Position numbers and translations under genes: made by a program. A DNA stretch of 64,000 nt from Myxococcus sp. CA023 (GTDB taxonomy: Bacteria > Myxococcota > Myxococcia > Myxococcales > Myxococcaceae), in the NCBI RefSeq assembly GCF_010998615.1, contig NZ_JAAEAH010000025.1:35562-99561 (forward strand), given 5' to 3'. The notes beneath the pieces were generated by a model that did no database searches, was not told the origin of the DNA, and saw only the letters and a program-made list of their open reading frames with translations. Shown piece by piece: positions 43,574 to 53,602 of this stretch; position 1 is the first letter of the stretch; every line of letters begins with the position of its first letter.

Positions 43574-44596
43574 ATGGCGCGCGTGATGCGCACGCTCCTC
43601 ATCGCCTTCGTCCTGCTGGTCGCCACCGCCTGCTCGCGCGCCAGCGCCACGCGTCCTGATTCCGCCGTGGAGCAGCTTCGCGTCCAGGCGCCGCTTCCCA
43701 ACGAGTGGTCCTCTCCTCTGCACCGAGAGCATCCGCTCACGGGCCGCATCTGGGACGTGAAGGCGGCCCGATTCGTGGACGCGGACACCCTGCGCCGCTC
43801 GCTCGCCCAGGCCCGCTTCGTGGTGCTGGGAGAGCGGCATGACCAGCCCGACCACCACCAACTCCAGGCGTGGCTCGTCCAGGCTCTGACCGAGGGAGGC
43901 CGGAAGCCCGCGCTGGCCTTCGAGATGCTCGACGTGGGGCAACAAGCGGCGGTGGACGCCTCACTGGCCCAGGCCCCGCGGGACGCGGAGGCGCTCGCGC
44001 TCGCGGTAAACTGGGCGGGCAGTGGCTGGCCGGACTGGGCCCTGTATCGGCCCGTGTTCGCGGCCGGGCTGAAGGCGGGGCTTCCCATCGTCGCCGCCAA
44101 CCTGCCGCGCTCGCAGGTGCGCGACCTGGTGATGCGCGGTCCGGAGGCTCTGGCTCCCGAGCTGCGCCAGCGCCTGTCCTTGGACACGCCGCTGCCCGAG
44201 CCAGTGGAGCAGGCGATGCGCCAGGAGCAGGACGAGGCGCACTGCGGTCATCTGCCCAAGGAGATGCTCGGCCCCATGGTGCAGGCCCAGCGTGCACGGG
44301 ACGCGCACCTGGCGGACCGGCTGTCGAACGCGGACACCGGCCAGGGCGGCGTGCTCATCACCGGCAACGGCCATGCACGGACGGACCGGGGCGTCCCCGC
44401 GCACCTCGCGGCCCGTGCGCCTGGCCAGGACGTGCGCTCCGTGGGATTGCTGGAGGTCGACCCAGCGCTGCGCGAGCCCGCGGACTACACGGCCTCCTTC
44501 GGCACGCAATCCCTTCCCTTCGACTACGTCTGGTTCACGCCGGCGATGCCCATGGAGGACCCGTGCGCGGCGCTCCTCAAGCGCCCCAAGAAGTAG
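43574..44596 (+). CDS. ChaN-family lipoprotein
   Basis: A 340-residue lipoprotein with signal ending LLVATAC. The signature ChaN/Tiki-like segments are VVLGERHDQPDHHQLQ, LAFEMLD, and GVLITGNGHARTDRGVPAHLA. ChaN in Campylobacter and others binds heme and helps iron uptake at the outer membrane; the family also resembles TraB/Tiki proteases, so the heme role is inference. ATG 43574 is used; an alternative ATG at 43586 would shorten the signal by four residues. The short GCGCCC/GGCGC stem after the stop is too weak to call. Confidence 0.82.
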   Translation: MARVMRTLLIAFVLLVATACSRASATRPDSAVEQLRVQAPLPNEWSSPLHREHPLTGRIWDVKAARFVDADTLRRSLAQARFVVLGERHDQPDHHQLQAWLVQALTEGGRKPALAFEMLDVGQQAAVDASLAQAPRDAEALALAVNWAGSGWPDWALYRPVFAAGLKAGLPIVAANLPRSQVRDLVMRGPEALAPELRQRLSLDTPLPEPVEQAMRQEQDEAHCGHLPKEMLGPMVQAQRARDAHLADRLSNADTGQGGVLITGNGHARTDRGVPAHLAARAPGQDVRSVGLLEVDPALREPADYTASFGTQSLPFDYVWFTPAMPMEDPCAALLKRPKK

Positions 44597-44698
44597 CGCC
44601 CGGGGCGCGTGGCGTGACATGGCCAACACGTCTGGGATTCGCCGGACATCGTGGGCGGCAACCTGTTGCTCCAGGTGCGCTTCCAAGGACGACCGCGC

Positions 44699-45619
44699 TC
44701 ACCCACCACGCAGCACCGTGAGCGCGCGCTGGAAGTCCTCGGGCAATGGCGCATCGACGCGGACAGGCTGACCCGTAGCAGGGCTCGGAAGCTCCAAGGT
44801 GAAGGCATGCAGCGCCTGCCGCCCCAGTGTCCGCGCCGCGGCATGCGCGCGTGCTTCCGGCGGACCGTAGAGTGAATCCGCCAGCACGGGGAACCCGGCC
44901 TCGGAGAGCTGCACGCGAATCTGGTGCGTGCGGCCCGTGTCCAGGTCGACTTCCAGCATCGCGGCATCCGCGAAGCGCTCGCGAACCTCGAAGGAAAGCG
45001 CCGCGCGACGCGCGGATGGCACGCGGGTGGTGAAGCGCCGGGGGTCCGCCGGATCTCTGGCATAGGGCCCCTCAAGACGTCCCTGCGACGGCGGCTGGCC
45101 CAGCACCAGCGTCCAGTAGCGCTTGTCCACGCGCTTCTCCTGGAAGGAGCGTAGGAGTGCGGCGGCGGCCGCATCCGTGCGCGCGAAGGCCAGACAGCCA
45201 CTCGTCTCCCGGTCCAGGCGGTGCACCACGCCGGGCTGAGCCAGGCCCTCCACATCGAAGGGAGGCCGCTGCGCGGCGAGCAGCCCCACCACGGAGGCCG
45301 CGCGACCTTCCGGCTCCACCACGATGCCCGGAGGCTTGTTCACGATGACCAGGGACGCATCGTCATGAAGCACCGGCAGCACCGGCCCTTCAGCAGAGGC
45401 CACCGGCGCGGCGCGCGGCTCCGGCCTTTCGAGCTCAATCTCCTCACCACCCCACAGCTTCCGCGTGGGCTGGCACTTCTTGCCCCGGATGCGGACCGCT
45501 CCCGAATCAATCAGGGCACGGGCCCGCTCCAGGTTGAGGCCTGGGACCTGCTTCGACAGGAAGCGGTCGAGCCGCTCGCCGGCGGCCTCACGAGGAACCT
45601 GGACCTTCTGCTGTGCCAT
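44699..45619 (-). CDS. RluA-family pseudouridine synthase
   Basis: A 306-residue rRNA/tRNA pseudouridine synthase. Residues about 10-65 are an S4 RNA-binding domain (RLDRFLSKQV, then ALIDSGAVRIRGKK). The catalytic block is VVHRLDRETSGCLAFA with the essential Asp, followed by KRYWTLVLG and the RTHQIRVQLSEAGFPVLADSLYG block. This matches RluA/RluC/RluD; the exact uridine target is not deducible. The real start is ATG 45617-45619 (MAQQKVQV), much later than the first in-frame start codon, because the upstream frame is antisense to the pseudokinase gene. Confidence 0.92.
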   Translation of the reverse strand: MAQQKVQVPREAAGERLDRFLSKQVPGLNLERARALIDSGAVRIRGKKCQPTRKLWGGEEIELERPEPRAAPVASAEGPVLPVLHDDASLVIVNKPPGIVVEPEGRAASVVGLLAAQRPPFDVEGLAQPGVVHRLDRETSGCLAFARTDAAAAALLRSFQEKRVDKRYWTLVLGQPPSQGRLEGPYARDPADPRRFTTRVPSARRAALSFEVRERFADAAMLEVDLDTGRTHQIRVQLSEAGFPVLADSLYGPPEARAHAAARTLGRQALHAFTLELPSPATGQPVRVDAPLPEDFQRALTVLRGG

Positions 45620-45754
45620 GCGCTTCCCGTCCCTCAACGCGGGGGGGCGAGTCAACGTCCTTGGGCGACGTCCCCGCCACGCCACACGGGAGCATGGCTT
45701 GCGGACGACGAGGACGGCCCGGAAGATGGCGAAGAATCGACCCGGCCCGGCCCC

Positions 45755-46669
45755 GTGAATCCGACCTGCCCCACATGTCATACGCCCCACCCTGGTGCCG
45801 AGACAGGTCCGCGACGCACCTGCGCCGCCTGCGGTGCGGACCTCACGCACGGCGCACAGACGCGAAGCCCACCGCCGGAGCCGGACCTCACGGGTGAATC
45901 CCTTGCGGGCTTCCAGCTGAACTCCCGCCTGGGCACCGACGCCACGGGCCGGCTGTACGCAGCGGAAGGCCATGTGGGTCCATGCGTGGTGAAGGTGATG
46001 TCTTCCTCGGTGACAGCGGATGCGGAGGCGCGGGCGCGCTTCCACCGGGAGGCGGAGACACTGCGGAGCCTCCGCCACCCGGACATCGTCCGCGTCCTGG
46101 CGGTGGGCGAGGAGCGCGGCCACTGCTGGTACGCCCTGGAGCCCGTGATTGCGCCCGGCCTGGAGACGCGGCTGGACCGGGTGAACGCCCTGCCCTTCCA
46201 AGAGGTGGAGCAACTGGCGCTGCGGCTGCTCGATGCGCTCGGCGCCGCGCACGACGCGGGCCTCGTCCACGGAGACGTGCGGCCCCAGAACATCCTGCTC
46301 GCGAAGGACGGCGCGATGCTGACGAACTTCGGCCTGTCGCTCGTGCCTCCTGGTGCCCATGGCTACCAGGCCCCCGAGCAACGACAGTGGGGCCGCGCCA
46401 TCCCGCAGTCGGACCTGCATGCGCTGGGACGCGTTCTGCACGAGGCGCTCACGGGAGGCTTGCCGGAGACGCAGCCACTCCCCCGGGGCGTGCCCCGGCA
46501 CCTGCGCCGGTTGATGAAAAGCCTGCTCTCGGAGGCCATCCAGGACCGCCCCGACAGCGCCATCTCCGCGCGGCGACTGCTGACCCAGCGTGCGCCGCTG
46601 GGCCCTTTGGCCGTGGGCATCGCGGCGCTGCTGGCGCTGGTGATGTTCCTGCTGCTGCGCGCGGCGTGA
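45755..46669 (+). CDS. Zinc-ribbon pseudokinase with C-terminal membrane tail
   Basis: A 304-residue protein, starting at GTG 45755 because no ATG fits. Residues 1-30 have two CXXC pairs (CPTC and CAAC) spaced like a zinc ribbon. Residues about 50-275 are a protein-kinase fold: a degenerate glycine loop (LGTDATG), the ATP-binding Lys80 in CVVKVM, the catalytic loop HGDVRPQNI (HGD in place of HRD), and TNFG where DFG belongs. Loss of the metal-binding Asp predicts that it cannot transfer phosphate, or only weakly. Residues 283-302 (LAVGIAALLALVMFLLL) are a C-terminal membrane anchor with the kinase-like domain cytoplasmic. It may be a scaffold or sensor. Confidence 0.78.
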   Translation: MNPTCPTCHTPHPGAETGPRRTCAACGADLTHGAQTRSPPPEPDLTGESLAGFQLNSRLGTDATGRLYAAEGHVGPCVVKVMSSSVTADAEARARFHREAETLRSLRHPDIVRVLAVGEERGHCWYALEPVIAPGLETRLDRVNALPFQEVEQLALRLLDALGAAHDAGLVHGDVRPQNILLAKDGAMLTNFGLSLVPPGAHGYQAPEQRQWGRAIPQSDLHALGRVLHEALTGGLPETQPLPRGVPRHLRRLMKSLLSEAIQDRPDSAISARRLLTQRAPLGPLAVGIAALLALVMFLLLRAA

Positions 46670-46680
46670 GCGTCCCCCGC

Positions 46681-47019
46681 TCAGATGCGCTGGAGCTGGT
46701 CGCTGGACATGCGGTGCTTGGGCTTGCGACGGATGAAGCGGTTCGCATCCCCGCGCCGGTAGCAGGTGATGAGGCGCTCCTCGTCATTGAGCAGGACAAT
46801 CCACCCACGCGCCTGCCGCGCCACATCCAGGCTCCGCCATGCACGAGGCAGTTCCCGCTCCAGCACCGTGACGTGAGTCATGCCCGTCGCCCGAGTCCGG
46901 ATGCCAAACTCCAGGATGAAGTCGAGCACATCGTCACGAAGCTGCCGAAGCGAGCTGCGCTCGACGAAGTGACGCGTGGCGGAAAACCCAGGGGATACGG
47001 GCGGACGGCAAACGGTCAT
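46681..47019 (-). CDS. Small hypothetical protein, DUF4258-like
   Basis: A 112-residue protein. The start is ATG 47017-47019, with AGGAGG eight bases upstream (an excellent ribosome site), so the longer frame to 47049 was rejected. Features include an early basic helix (ATRHFVERSSLRQLRDDVLDFILEFG) in pieces, and the strands WIVLLNDEERLITCYRRGD, which resemble the DUF4258/RelE-superfamily-like layout of short proteins. Toxin function is not shown and no antitoxin neighbour is seen; it is convergent with the pseudokinase gene with an 11-base gap. Confidence 0.7.
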   Translation of the reverse strand: MTVCRPPVSPGFSATRHFVERSSLRQLRDDVLDFILEFGIRTRATGMTHVTVLERELPRAWRSLDVARQARGWIVLLNDEERLITCYRRGDANRFIRRKPKHRMSSDQLQRI

Positions 47020-47222
47020 GGCGTGGACCTCCTGTTGCCAGGAGGCCATTACACATGCCGTTCCAACGCTTCATTCCCAAGATTCCGCGCACTTGGTCGG
47101 CTCCGGCACGGCGGACGGATGACATTCCGTCAATTTCCGTGCAGGCGTGTGACAGCAAGGCGCGGACGCCTTGACGCCGGCCCTCCCTGGCCGCTCCGGA
47201 CACATGGTGTAGAAGGCCCGCC

Positions 47223-48296
47223 ATGCGTTCCGTGCCAAAACCACCCCCCGGTGAATTGCTCCAGGATGCCACCCGCGCCTACGTGCGCGGATATCGCACG
47301 GCGTCCCTCTGCGCCGGCATCACCCAGGGAGGCGTGCATCACGTCGAAGCGCTGCGCAGCAAGGGCGCGCCGCCCTCTGAAAGCGCCATCTTCGCGCTCG
47401 GCGAGCTGACCCCGGTCTTCACGGGAGCCCTCCTCGCGTTGCTCGTGGACCAGGGCAAGGCACGGCTCGACATGCCCCTGTCCGAGGTGATTCCCCGGTC
47501 GCTGCTCGCGGATGCCACGGCGGGCCGCATCACCCTGGAGCAGTTGGCGACCCACACGTCGGGCATGCCCCACCTGCCTCCCAACCTGGAGCAGAGCGCC
47601 CAGACGATGGAGGACCCCTTCGGCCATTACGACGCGAGACACTTCGGAGAATTCCTCCAGACCTATCAGCCGGAATGGCCGCCGCCGCGCCGCCATGCGC
47701 CCTCCATCCTGGGCATGGGTGTGCTGGGCCACGCACTCTCCCGGCGCGCGGGACTCAACTACGGACACGCGTTGAGGGACCTGCTCTTCAAGCCCCTGGG
47801 CATGGCCGACACCACGCTGCGCCTTTCCGAGGAACAGGAGCCGCGCCTGACGGTCGGCCACACGGCGCGAGGCAAACCGGTCCCCCAATGGACCTTCCCC
47901 GCCCTGCCGGGAGCGGGCGCGGCCTACTCCACCGCGTCCGACTTGCTCCGCTTCCTCGACGCGAACCTCGGCCGGGGCGACGCGGGCGTCGTGCGCGCCC
48001 TGCAGCTGACACATGTGCCGCGCGCGGAGGCGAACCTTGGGAAGGTGGGGCTCGGGTGGAGCGTGACGCAGGTGCGCGGTCAGCCGGTGGTGTGGCGCTC
48101 CTCCGTCATCCGGGGCTACACCGGCTTCATGGGCTTCGCCGCCGGGGCGGACGCGGGCGTGGTGCTGCTGGCGAACCATGGCTGGTCCTTCTTCTCCGCG
48201 CTCCGTGGGCGCATCCCCCTGCAAGCCCCAGGGCTCGAGCTGCTGTCCCGCCTCCTCCCGACGGAGGCACAGGTTCGGCCCCCGATGCCGGGGTGA
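47223..48296 (+). CDS. Beta-lactamase-fold protein lacking catalytic residues
   Basis: A 357-residue protein of the class C beta-lactamase/serine hydrolase fold. Alignment by eye to the family (GSVTKTFTA...) gives GELTPVFTG at 60-68: the catalytic Ser is Glu61 and the catalytic Lys is Pro64. The YxN element is replaced by HAPSILGMG and the HTG box by GYTGF. Fold segments remain, such as LLALLVDQGKARLDMPLSEVIP, TLEQLATHTSGMP and VLGHALSRRAG. There is no signal peptide. It is probably a pseudoenzyme with a binding or regulatory role. An AGAAGG element precedes the ATG. Confidence 0.8.
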   Translation: MRSVPKPPPGELLQDATRAYVRGYRTASLCAGITQGGVHHVEALRSKGAPPSESAIFALGELTPVFTGALLALLVDQGKARLDMPLSEVIPRSLLADATAGRITLEQLATHTSGMPHLPPNLEQSAQTMEDPFGHYDARHFGEFLQTYQPEWPPPRRHAPSILGMGVLGHALSRRAGLNYGHALRDLLFKPLGMADTTLRLSEEQEPRLTVGHTARGKPVPQWTFPALPGAGAAYSTASDLLRFLDANLGRGDAGVVRALQLTHVPRAEANLGKVGLGWSVTQVRGQPVVWRSSVIRGYTGFMGFAAGADAGVVLLANHGWSFFSALRGRIPLQAPGLELLSRLLPTEAQVRPPMPG

Positions 48297-48317
48297 GTCC
48301 GCCACACGCGTGCGTTC

Positions 48318-48339
48318 GTCATCCTCCAGGAAGGATGAC
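48318..48339 (+). terminator. Hairpin downstream of the beta-lactamase-fold gene
   Basis: Perfect 8-bp stem GTCATCCT/AGGATGAC with a six-base loop, 22 bases after the stop. No T-run; a probable terminator in the convergent gap. Confidence 0.5.
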
Positions 48340-48442
48340 CAGAAGGTCTACGTGGCCCCAGAAGCCGGCGGGCGCCCGGAGAATGAGCGCCCACCCTCAG
48401 ACATCGAAAGCCTGCCTCCAGGAGAGGAACCGTGGCGCGTGC

Positions 48443-48871
48443 TCAGGGCAAGCGGCGCAGGGGCAGCAAGGCCCGGAGACGTGCGTCCCGCAGGAAAAGT
48501 CCCGCCCAGGCGAGAACGCCTACGATGATGGGGGCGATGAACGGCTCGGACAGACGCACGTGCGTCGAGGTGGCGCCGCCGAGGTAGCCCGTGACGAGGA
48601 TGGCGCCCAATACGGCCGTCTGCGGCACCGCGTAGAGCACCAGGCAGATGAGCTCGGCGATTCCAATGGCCAGCAACACCGAGCCAGGGTAGCCAGACTT
48701 TTCGATTCCCTGGATGGCTTCGGGTGACTGACCCAGCTTCATCGACGCGCTGAAGGCCAGCGTGGCGACGACGAGACCGGTGAAAATGCGTCCCAGCCAG
48801 AGCATCCATCCCTTGGCGGCAGGGGCGGACTGCGTGGAGGCCGGGGAGACGGAGGAGGAAGTGCTCGACAT
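48443..48871 (-). CDS. DoxX-like membrane protein
   Basis: A 142-residue membrane protein with four helices, of the DoxX/DoxD-like family: a KGWMLWLGRIFTGLVVATLAFSASMKL opening, then VLLAIGIAELICLVLYAVP, TAVLGAILVTGYLGGATSTHVR and PIIVGVLAWAGLFL. Family members are linked to quinone or redox functions, but the role here is unknown. The start has a GAGAG-type ribosome site. Confidence 0.82.
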   Translation of the reverse strand: MSSTSSSVSPASTQSAPAAKGWMLWLGRIFTGLVVATLAFSASMKLGQSPEAIQGIEKSGYPGSVLLAIGIAELICLVLYAVPQTAVLGAILVTGYLGGATSTHVRLSEPFIAPIIVGVLAWAGLFLRDARLRALLPLRRLP

Positions 48872-49041
48872 GAGAGAGACGCCCTAGGTGGAAGTGGGAC
48901 CTGGAAGCCTCGCCGTTCTAACGGCCCCACACACTTCTCCACAAGGGATAGGGCGCAGCGAACAGGCCCATTCGGGGAAGGATGCGCTGTTGACGGAGAG
49001 GTTGGCCGCGCGCTCCAATGGCCGTCTCCGGGGGTCGTTCC

Positions 49042-49680
49042 ATGACGTTGCTGAACGAATTGCGCCAGCGCATTGACTCACGCTTTCCGCTCACCGCCTA
49101 TGCGGACCCAGCGCCACGCGCATTCCAACCCGCCGCCCTGCTGGCGTTCGCCACCCGAGTGACGGATGCCTATGCGGCCGACGCCCGGCACCTTGATGAG
49201 GGATGCAGCGACTCCTGGCGAGCCCTGCTGGCCCACGCCTTCGACGTCTACGAAGCCGTCCGGCCCTGCCTGTCCATCCGCTATTCGACGCGCACCGTCT
49301 ACTCAGGCCCGGAGGACATCGTCGCGGACCTGGAGCGGGGACAGCTCGAAATCAACACCGAGCACTGCGAGCATCCCTTGTGGACGCCGGAGGAGAACTG
49401 CGTCTTCCGCATCGTCCATGACGTGATTCCCCATGCCATGTACGCGCGGCCCTTCTCGCTGGAGGGAGAAGTGCTTGCCTTCCATGACCACGTCCGCCGG
49501 GCCCCCGCGGAGGCGAAGCTGGCGCTGTTCACGGAAATCTTCGGCTATGCCGCCATCCGCTACTCCACCGGCGTGTATCCCGAAACGCAGAAGTGCATTG
49601 TCTTCCCGGAGCTGCTCGCGGAGTACGAAGCGGGCTTCCTCCCGCCCGCGGGCAATCCCTCCACGCATCCCGGGCCGTAA
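49042..49680 (+). CDS. Conserved-looking hypothetical protein
   Basis: A 212-residue cytoplasmic protein, unrecognised. It has a helical first half and a conserved-looking centre, VFRIVHDVIPHAMYARPFSL followed by VLAFHDHVRRAP, with several His that could bind metal. The C-terminal region includes FTEIFGYAAIRYSTG and QKCIVFPELLAEY. Start ATG 49042 has GGGGGT about nine bases upstream; an in-frame ATG at 49018 is weaker. It could be an enzyme of small-molecule metabolism; no known motif supports this. Confidence 0.65.
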   Translation: MTLLNELRQRIDSRFPLTAYADPAPRAFQPAALLAFATRVTDAYAADARHLDEGCSDSWRALLAHAFDVYEAVRPCLSIRYSTRTVYSGPEDIVADLERGQLEINTEHCEHPLWTPEENCVFRIVHDVIPHAMYARPFSLEGEVLAFHDHVRRAPAEAKLALFTEIFGYAAIRYSTGVYPETQKCIVFPELLAEYEAGFLPPAGNPSTHPGP

Positions 49681-49696
49681 GCCCTTCGTTCAGGTG

Positions 49697-49743
49697 TGTC
49701 AAATGACGTGGCTGACGTGTCAACGGACGTAACTGACACGTCA
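49697..49743. promoter_or_regulatory. Cluster of TGACGTGTCA-type repeats upstream of the phosphoesterase gene
   Basis: In 47 bases there are TGTCA (49697-49701), TGACG (49704-49708), TGACGTGTCA (49713-49722) and TGACACGTCA (49734-49743). The last two are exact reverse complements separated by 11 bases and can form a 10-bp stem. It begins 17 bases past the previous stop and lies about 100 bases before the phosphoesterase start. This could be an operator array or a remnant of insertion-sequence ends with repeated TGTCA units; I cannot decide between these. Confidence 0.5.
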
Positions 49744-49845
49744 CCGCGACGGGCCAGGCCACTTGCGTGTCGCATCTCCTCTGGAGAGTGCGCGCGGTGC
49801 GCGGCTTGCAATGCTGGAGCGACCACCTCACCCAGGAGCTCCATC

Positions 49846-51825
49846 ATGAACATCCAGCACCACCGCGCTTTCGAGCACGTCCTCATCATCATGCTCGAAA
49901 ACCAGTACCGCAGTTACGTGATGCGGAACCGCTACTTCAAGAAGCTGGCACGGCAGGGCATCTCCCTGCGCCATTCCTTTGGCGTCATGCATCCCTCGCA
50001 GACCAACTACATCGCGTCGATTGCCGGGGAGCTCTGCAACGTCGCAGACGATTACCAGCCCAAGCCACTTCCTCAGCGGACCATCGTCGACCTCATCGAG
50101 GAGTCACCGCGGGGACTGACGTGGAAGGCGTACATGCAGAGCTACGACCCGAAGAAAACGCCCTGGTCGCCCACGCTCGATCTGAATACTCAGGACCCTG
50201 ATAGCCCCTACGTCATCAGGCACAACCCGTTCTCATCCTTCGAGAACATCCAAAAGAGCAGCGCCCGCTGGGAGCGAATCCAGGATGAGGATGCATTCTG
50301 GATGGATATCCAGAACGGCACCCTGCCGAACTACGCCTGGTTCACTCCCAACATTTGGAATGACGGCCACTATCGCACCGGTACGCGCGAGGAGCCGGAG
50401 GAGCGTGCGCCCGAACTCGTCGACCAGGCCGCGAAGTGGCTCGAGTCGTTCATGGGGAAGCTGGGCTTCCCGGGACCGGACTCACGTCTGCCGCCACGAA
50501 CGCTCGTGGTGATTACCTTCGACGAGGCGGACTTCAAGAAGTCCTACGTGAAGGGCTCGGAACACATGACTTACGACGGGCCCAACCAGATCTACACCGT
50601 GCTGCTGGGCGACATGATTCAACCCGGCGAGCAGGCCGAGGGCTACAACCACTACAGCCTGCTGCGTACCATTGAGGAGAACTTCCAGTTGGGCTCGCTG
50701 GGAAAGAATGACGCCTCTTCCAACTGGTTCCAGTTCCTCTGGGGCAGGCAGTTCCGGTGGGAGGATGTGCCGCCCACTCCGGTCTCCGAGGCGGCGAACT
50801 TCGTGCTCGCGGAGTTCGCGGGGGCGCTCCATCTCGTGTACGCGACGAGGCAAGGTGAACTCCGCGTTCGCACGTCGGAGTCCTCGATCTGGTCGGCGGA
50901 GCGCTCGCTCGGAGTTTCGGGGAGTGGGCCCATGGCCCTCGCGGCCACGACGGACCAATTGGTGCTCGTCTACGAGACGCGTGATGGCACGCTCAACGCT
51001 CTTTCGTATGCGGTTGGCAACGGGTGGTCCTCCGCGCCCACTCAGGTCGCCACCGGCGCGCGCGGTGCGCTGTCCCTCGTCGCCTTCGCGGACGGGCAGC
51101 GCCTCATGCTGACCTATCGGACGGAGGAGGGCGCGATCCAGTCGCGCATCCACCAGCGCGGGGCGTGGGCAGGGGAGGTGCAGGTCCCAGGCGCCTTCAC
51201 CGAGGGGCCCATGACGTTGGGCTCGCTGGGGGCCTCGCTCTACCTCATCTACAGGCCGACGGGCAGCCCCGATATGTCCGTGGTCTCGTACAACACCGCT
51301 CCATTCAACGTGGTCAACGTGGCCCTCACGCTCCCCGGGATCGACCTTCCCGGGGTGGATGAAAGCACGACGCGAGACACGTGGTCTCCCAGTCAGTTCC
51401 CAGTCGCCGCCTTCGCCCCTCAACCCTTCGCGGACAGTGATATAAAACAGCCAGAGCAATGGAACAGGCCCTACGCGGCGGGGAGTCCCCTCGCCACGGC
51501 GGAACTCGCGGGAGTGCTCCACCTGGTGCACCCGGTGGACTCTCAACTTTCGCTCATGACGGAGACCTTTTCTCTCAGTGGCCTCATGACGCCTGCCAGG
51601 CCCGTGGTCTACGGCTCGCAGACCCCTGCGTCCTTCAACGATGGTTTTGGCACCCTTGCACAGGCGGGTTGGAGTCCGCAGTCGCCCATCCTCGGGGCCC
51701 ATGGCGCGCCCGGAGGAGGACTCGGCATGGCGCGGATGGGCGATGCGCTCGTGCTCGCGTTCCAGCCCGAGGCAGGCGGGAGAATCCACCTCCGCAAGGG
51801 CCGATACCTTTCGCTTCAGGATTGA
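49846..51825 (+). CDS. Phosphoesterase-family protein with C-terminal repeat region
   Basis: A 659-residue protein. The first 300 residues match the bacterial phosphoesterase/acid phosphatase family (PF04185-like): FEHVLIIMLENQYRSYV at the N-terminus with the ENxxY element, HPSQTNYIASIAG with the Thr/Asn region, LPNYAWFTPNIWNDGH and VVITFDEAD with the metal-binding Asp. From about 310 the sequence changes to repeated beta strands (LAEFAGALHLVYATRQGELRVR, LAATTDQLVLVYETRDGTL and so on) of the sort seen in sugar-binding propellers or BNR-type repeats. No signal peptide is visible. CAGGAG seven bases upstream fixes the ATG at 49846. It may be a binding module targeting the enzyme to a surface, an inference. 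Confidence 0.82.
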   Translation: MNIQHHRAFEHVLIIMLENQYRSYVMRNRYFKKLARQGISLRHSFGVMHPSQTNYIASIAGELCNVADDYQPKPLPQRTIVDLIEESPRGLTWKAYMQSYDPKKTPWSPTLDLNTQDPDSPYVIRHNPFSSFENIQKSSARWERIQDEDAFWMDIQNGTLPNYAWFTPNIWNDGHYRTGTREEPEERAPELVDQAAKWLESFMGKLGFPGPDSRLPPRTLVVITFDEADFKKSYVKGSEHMTYDGPNQIYTVLLGDMIQPGEQAEGYNHYSLLRTIEENFQLGSLGKNDASSNWFQFLWGRQFRWEDVPPTPVSEAANFVLAEFAGALHLVYATRQGELRVRTSESSIWSAERSLGVSGSGPMALAATTDQLVLVYETRDGTLNALSYAVGNGWSSAPTQVATGARGALSLVAFADGQRLMLTYRTEEGAIQSRIHQRGAWAGEVQVPGAFTEGPMTLGSLGASLYLIYRPTGSPDMSVVSYNTAPFNVVNVALTLPGIDLPGVDESTTRDTWSPSQFPVAAFAPQPFADSDIKQPEQWNRPYAAGSPLATAELAGVLHLVHPVDSQLSLMTETFSLSGLMTPARPVVYGSQTPASFNDGFGTLAQAGWSPQSPILGAHGAPGGGLGMARMGDALVLAFQPEAGGRIHLRKGRYLSLQD

Positions 51826-53579
<1,754 letters not shown>

Positions 53580-53602
53580 TCGGCCGCGCGCGAAGGACCG
53601 CC

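Noticed and set aside
43574..44596. Naming the ChaN-like gene as heme uptake with certainty
   Set aside because: Family similarity to Tiki/TraB proteases leaves the heme role uncertain, and no TonB-dependent receptor is next to it.
46681..47019. Toxin of a toxin-antitoxin pair
   Set aside because: There is no adjacent small partner gene on the same strand, and the fold similarity to RelE-type proteins is only tentative.
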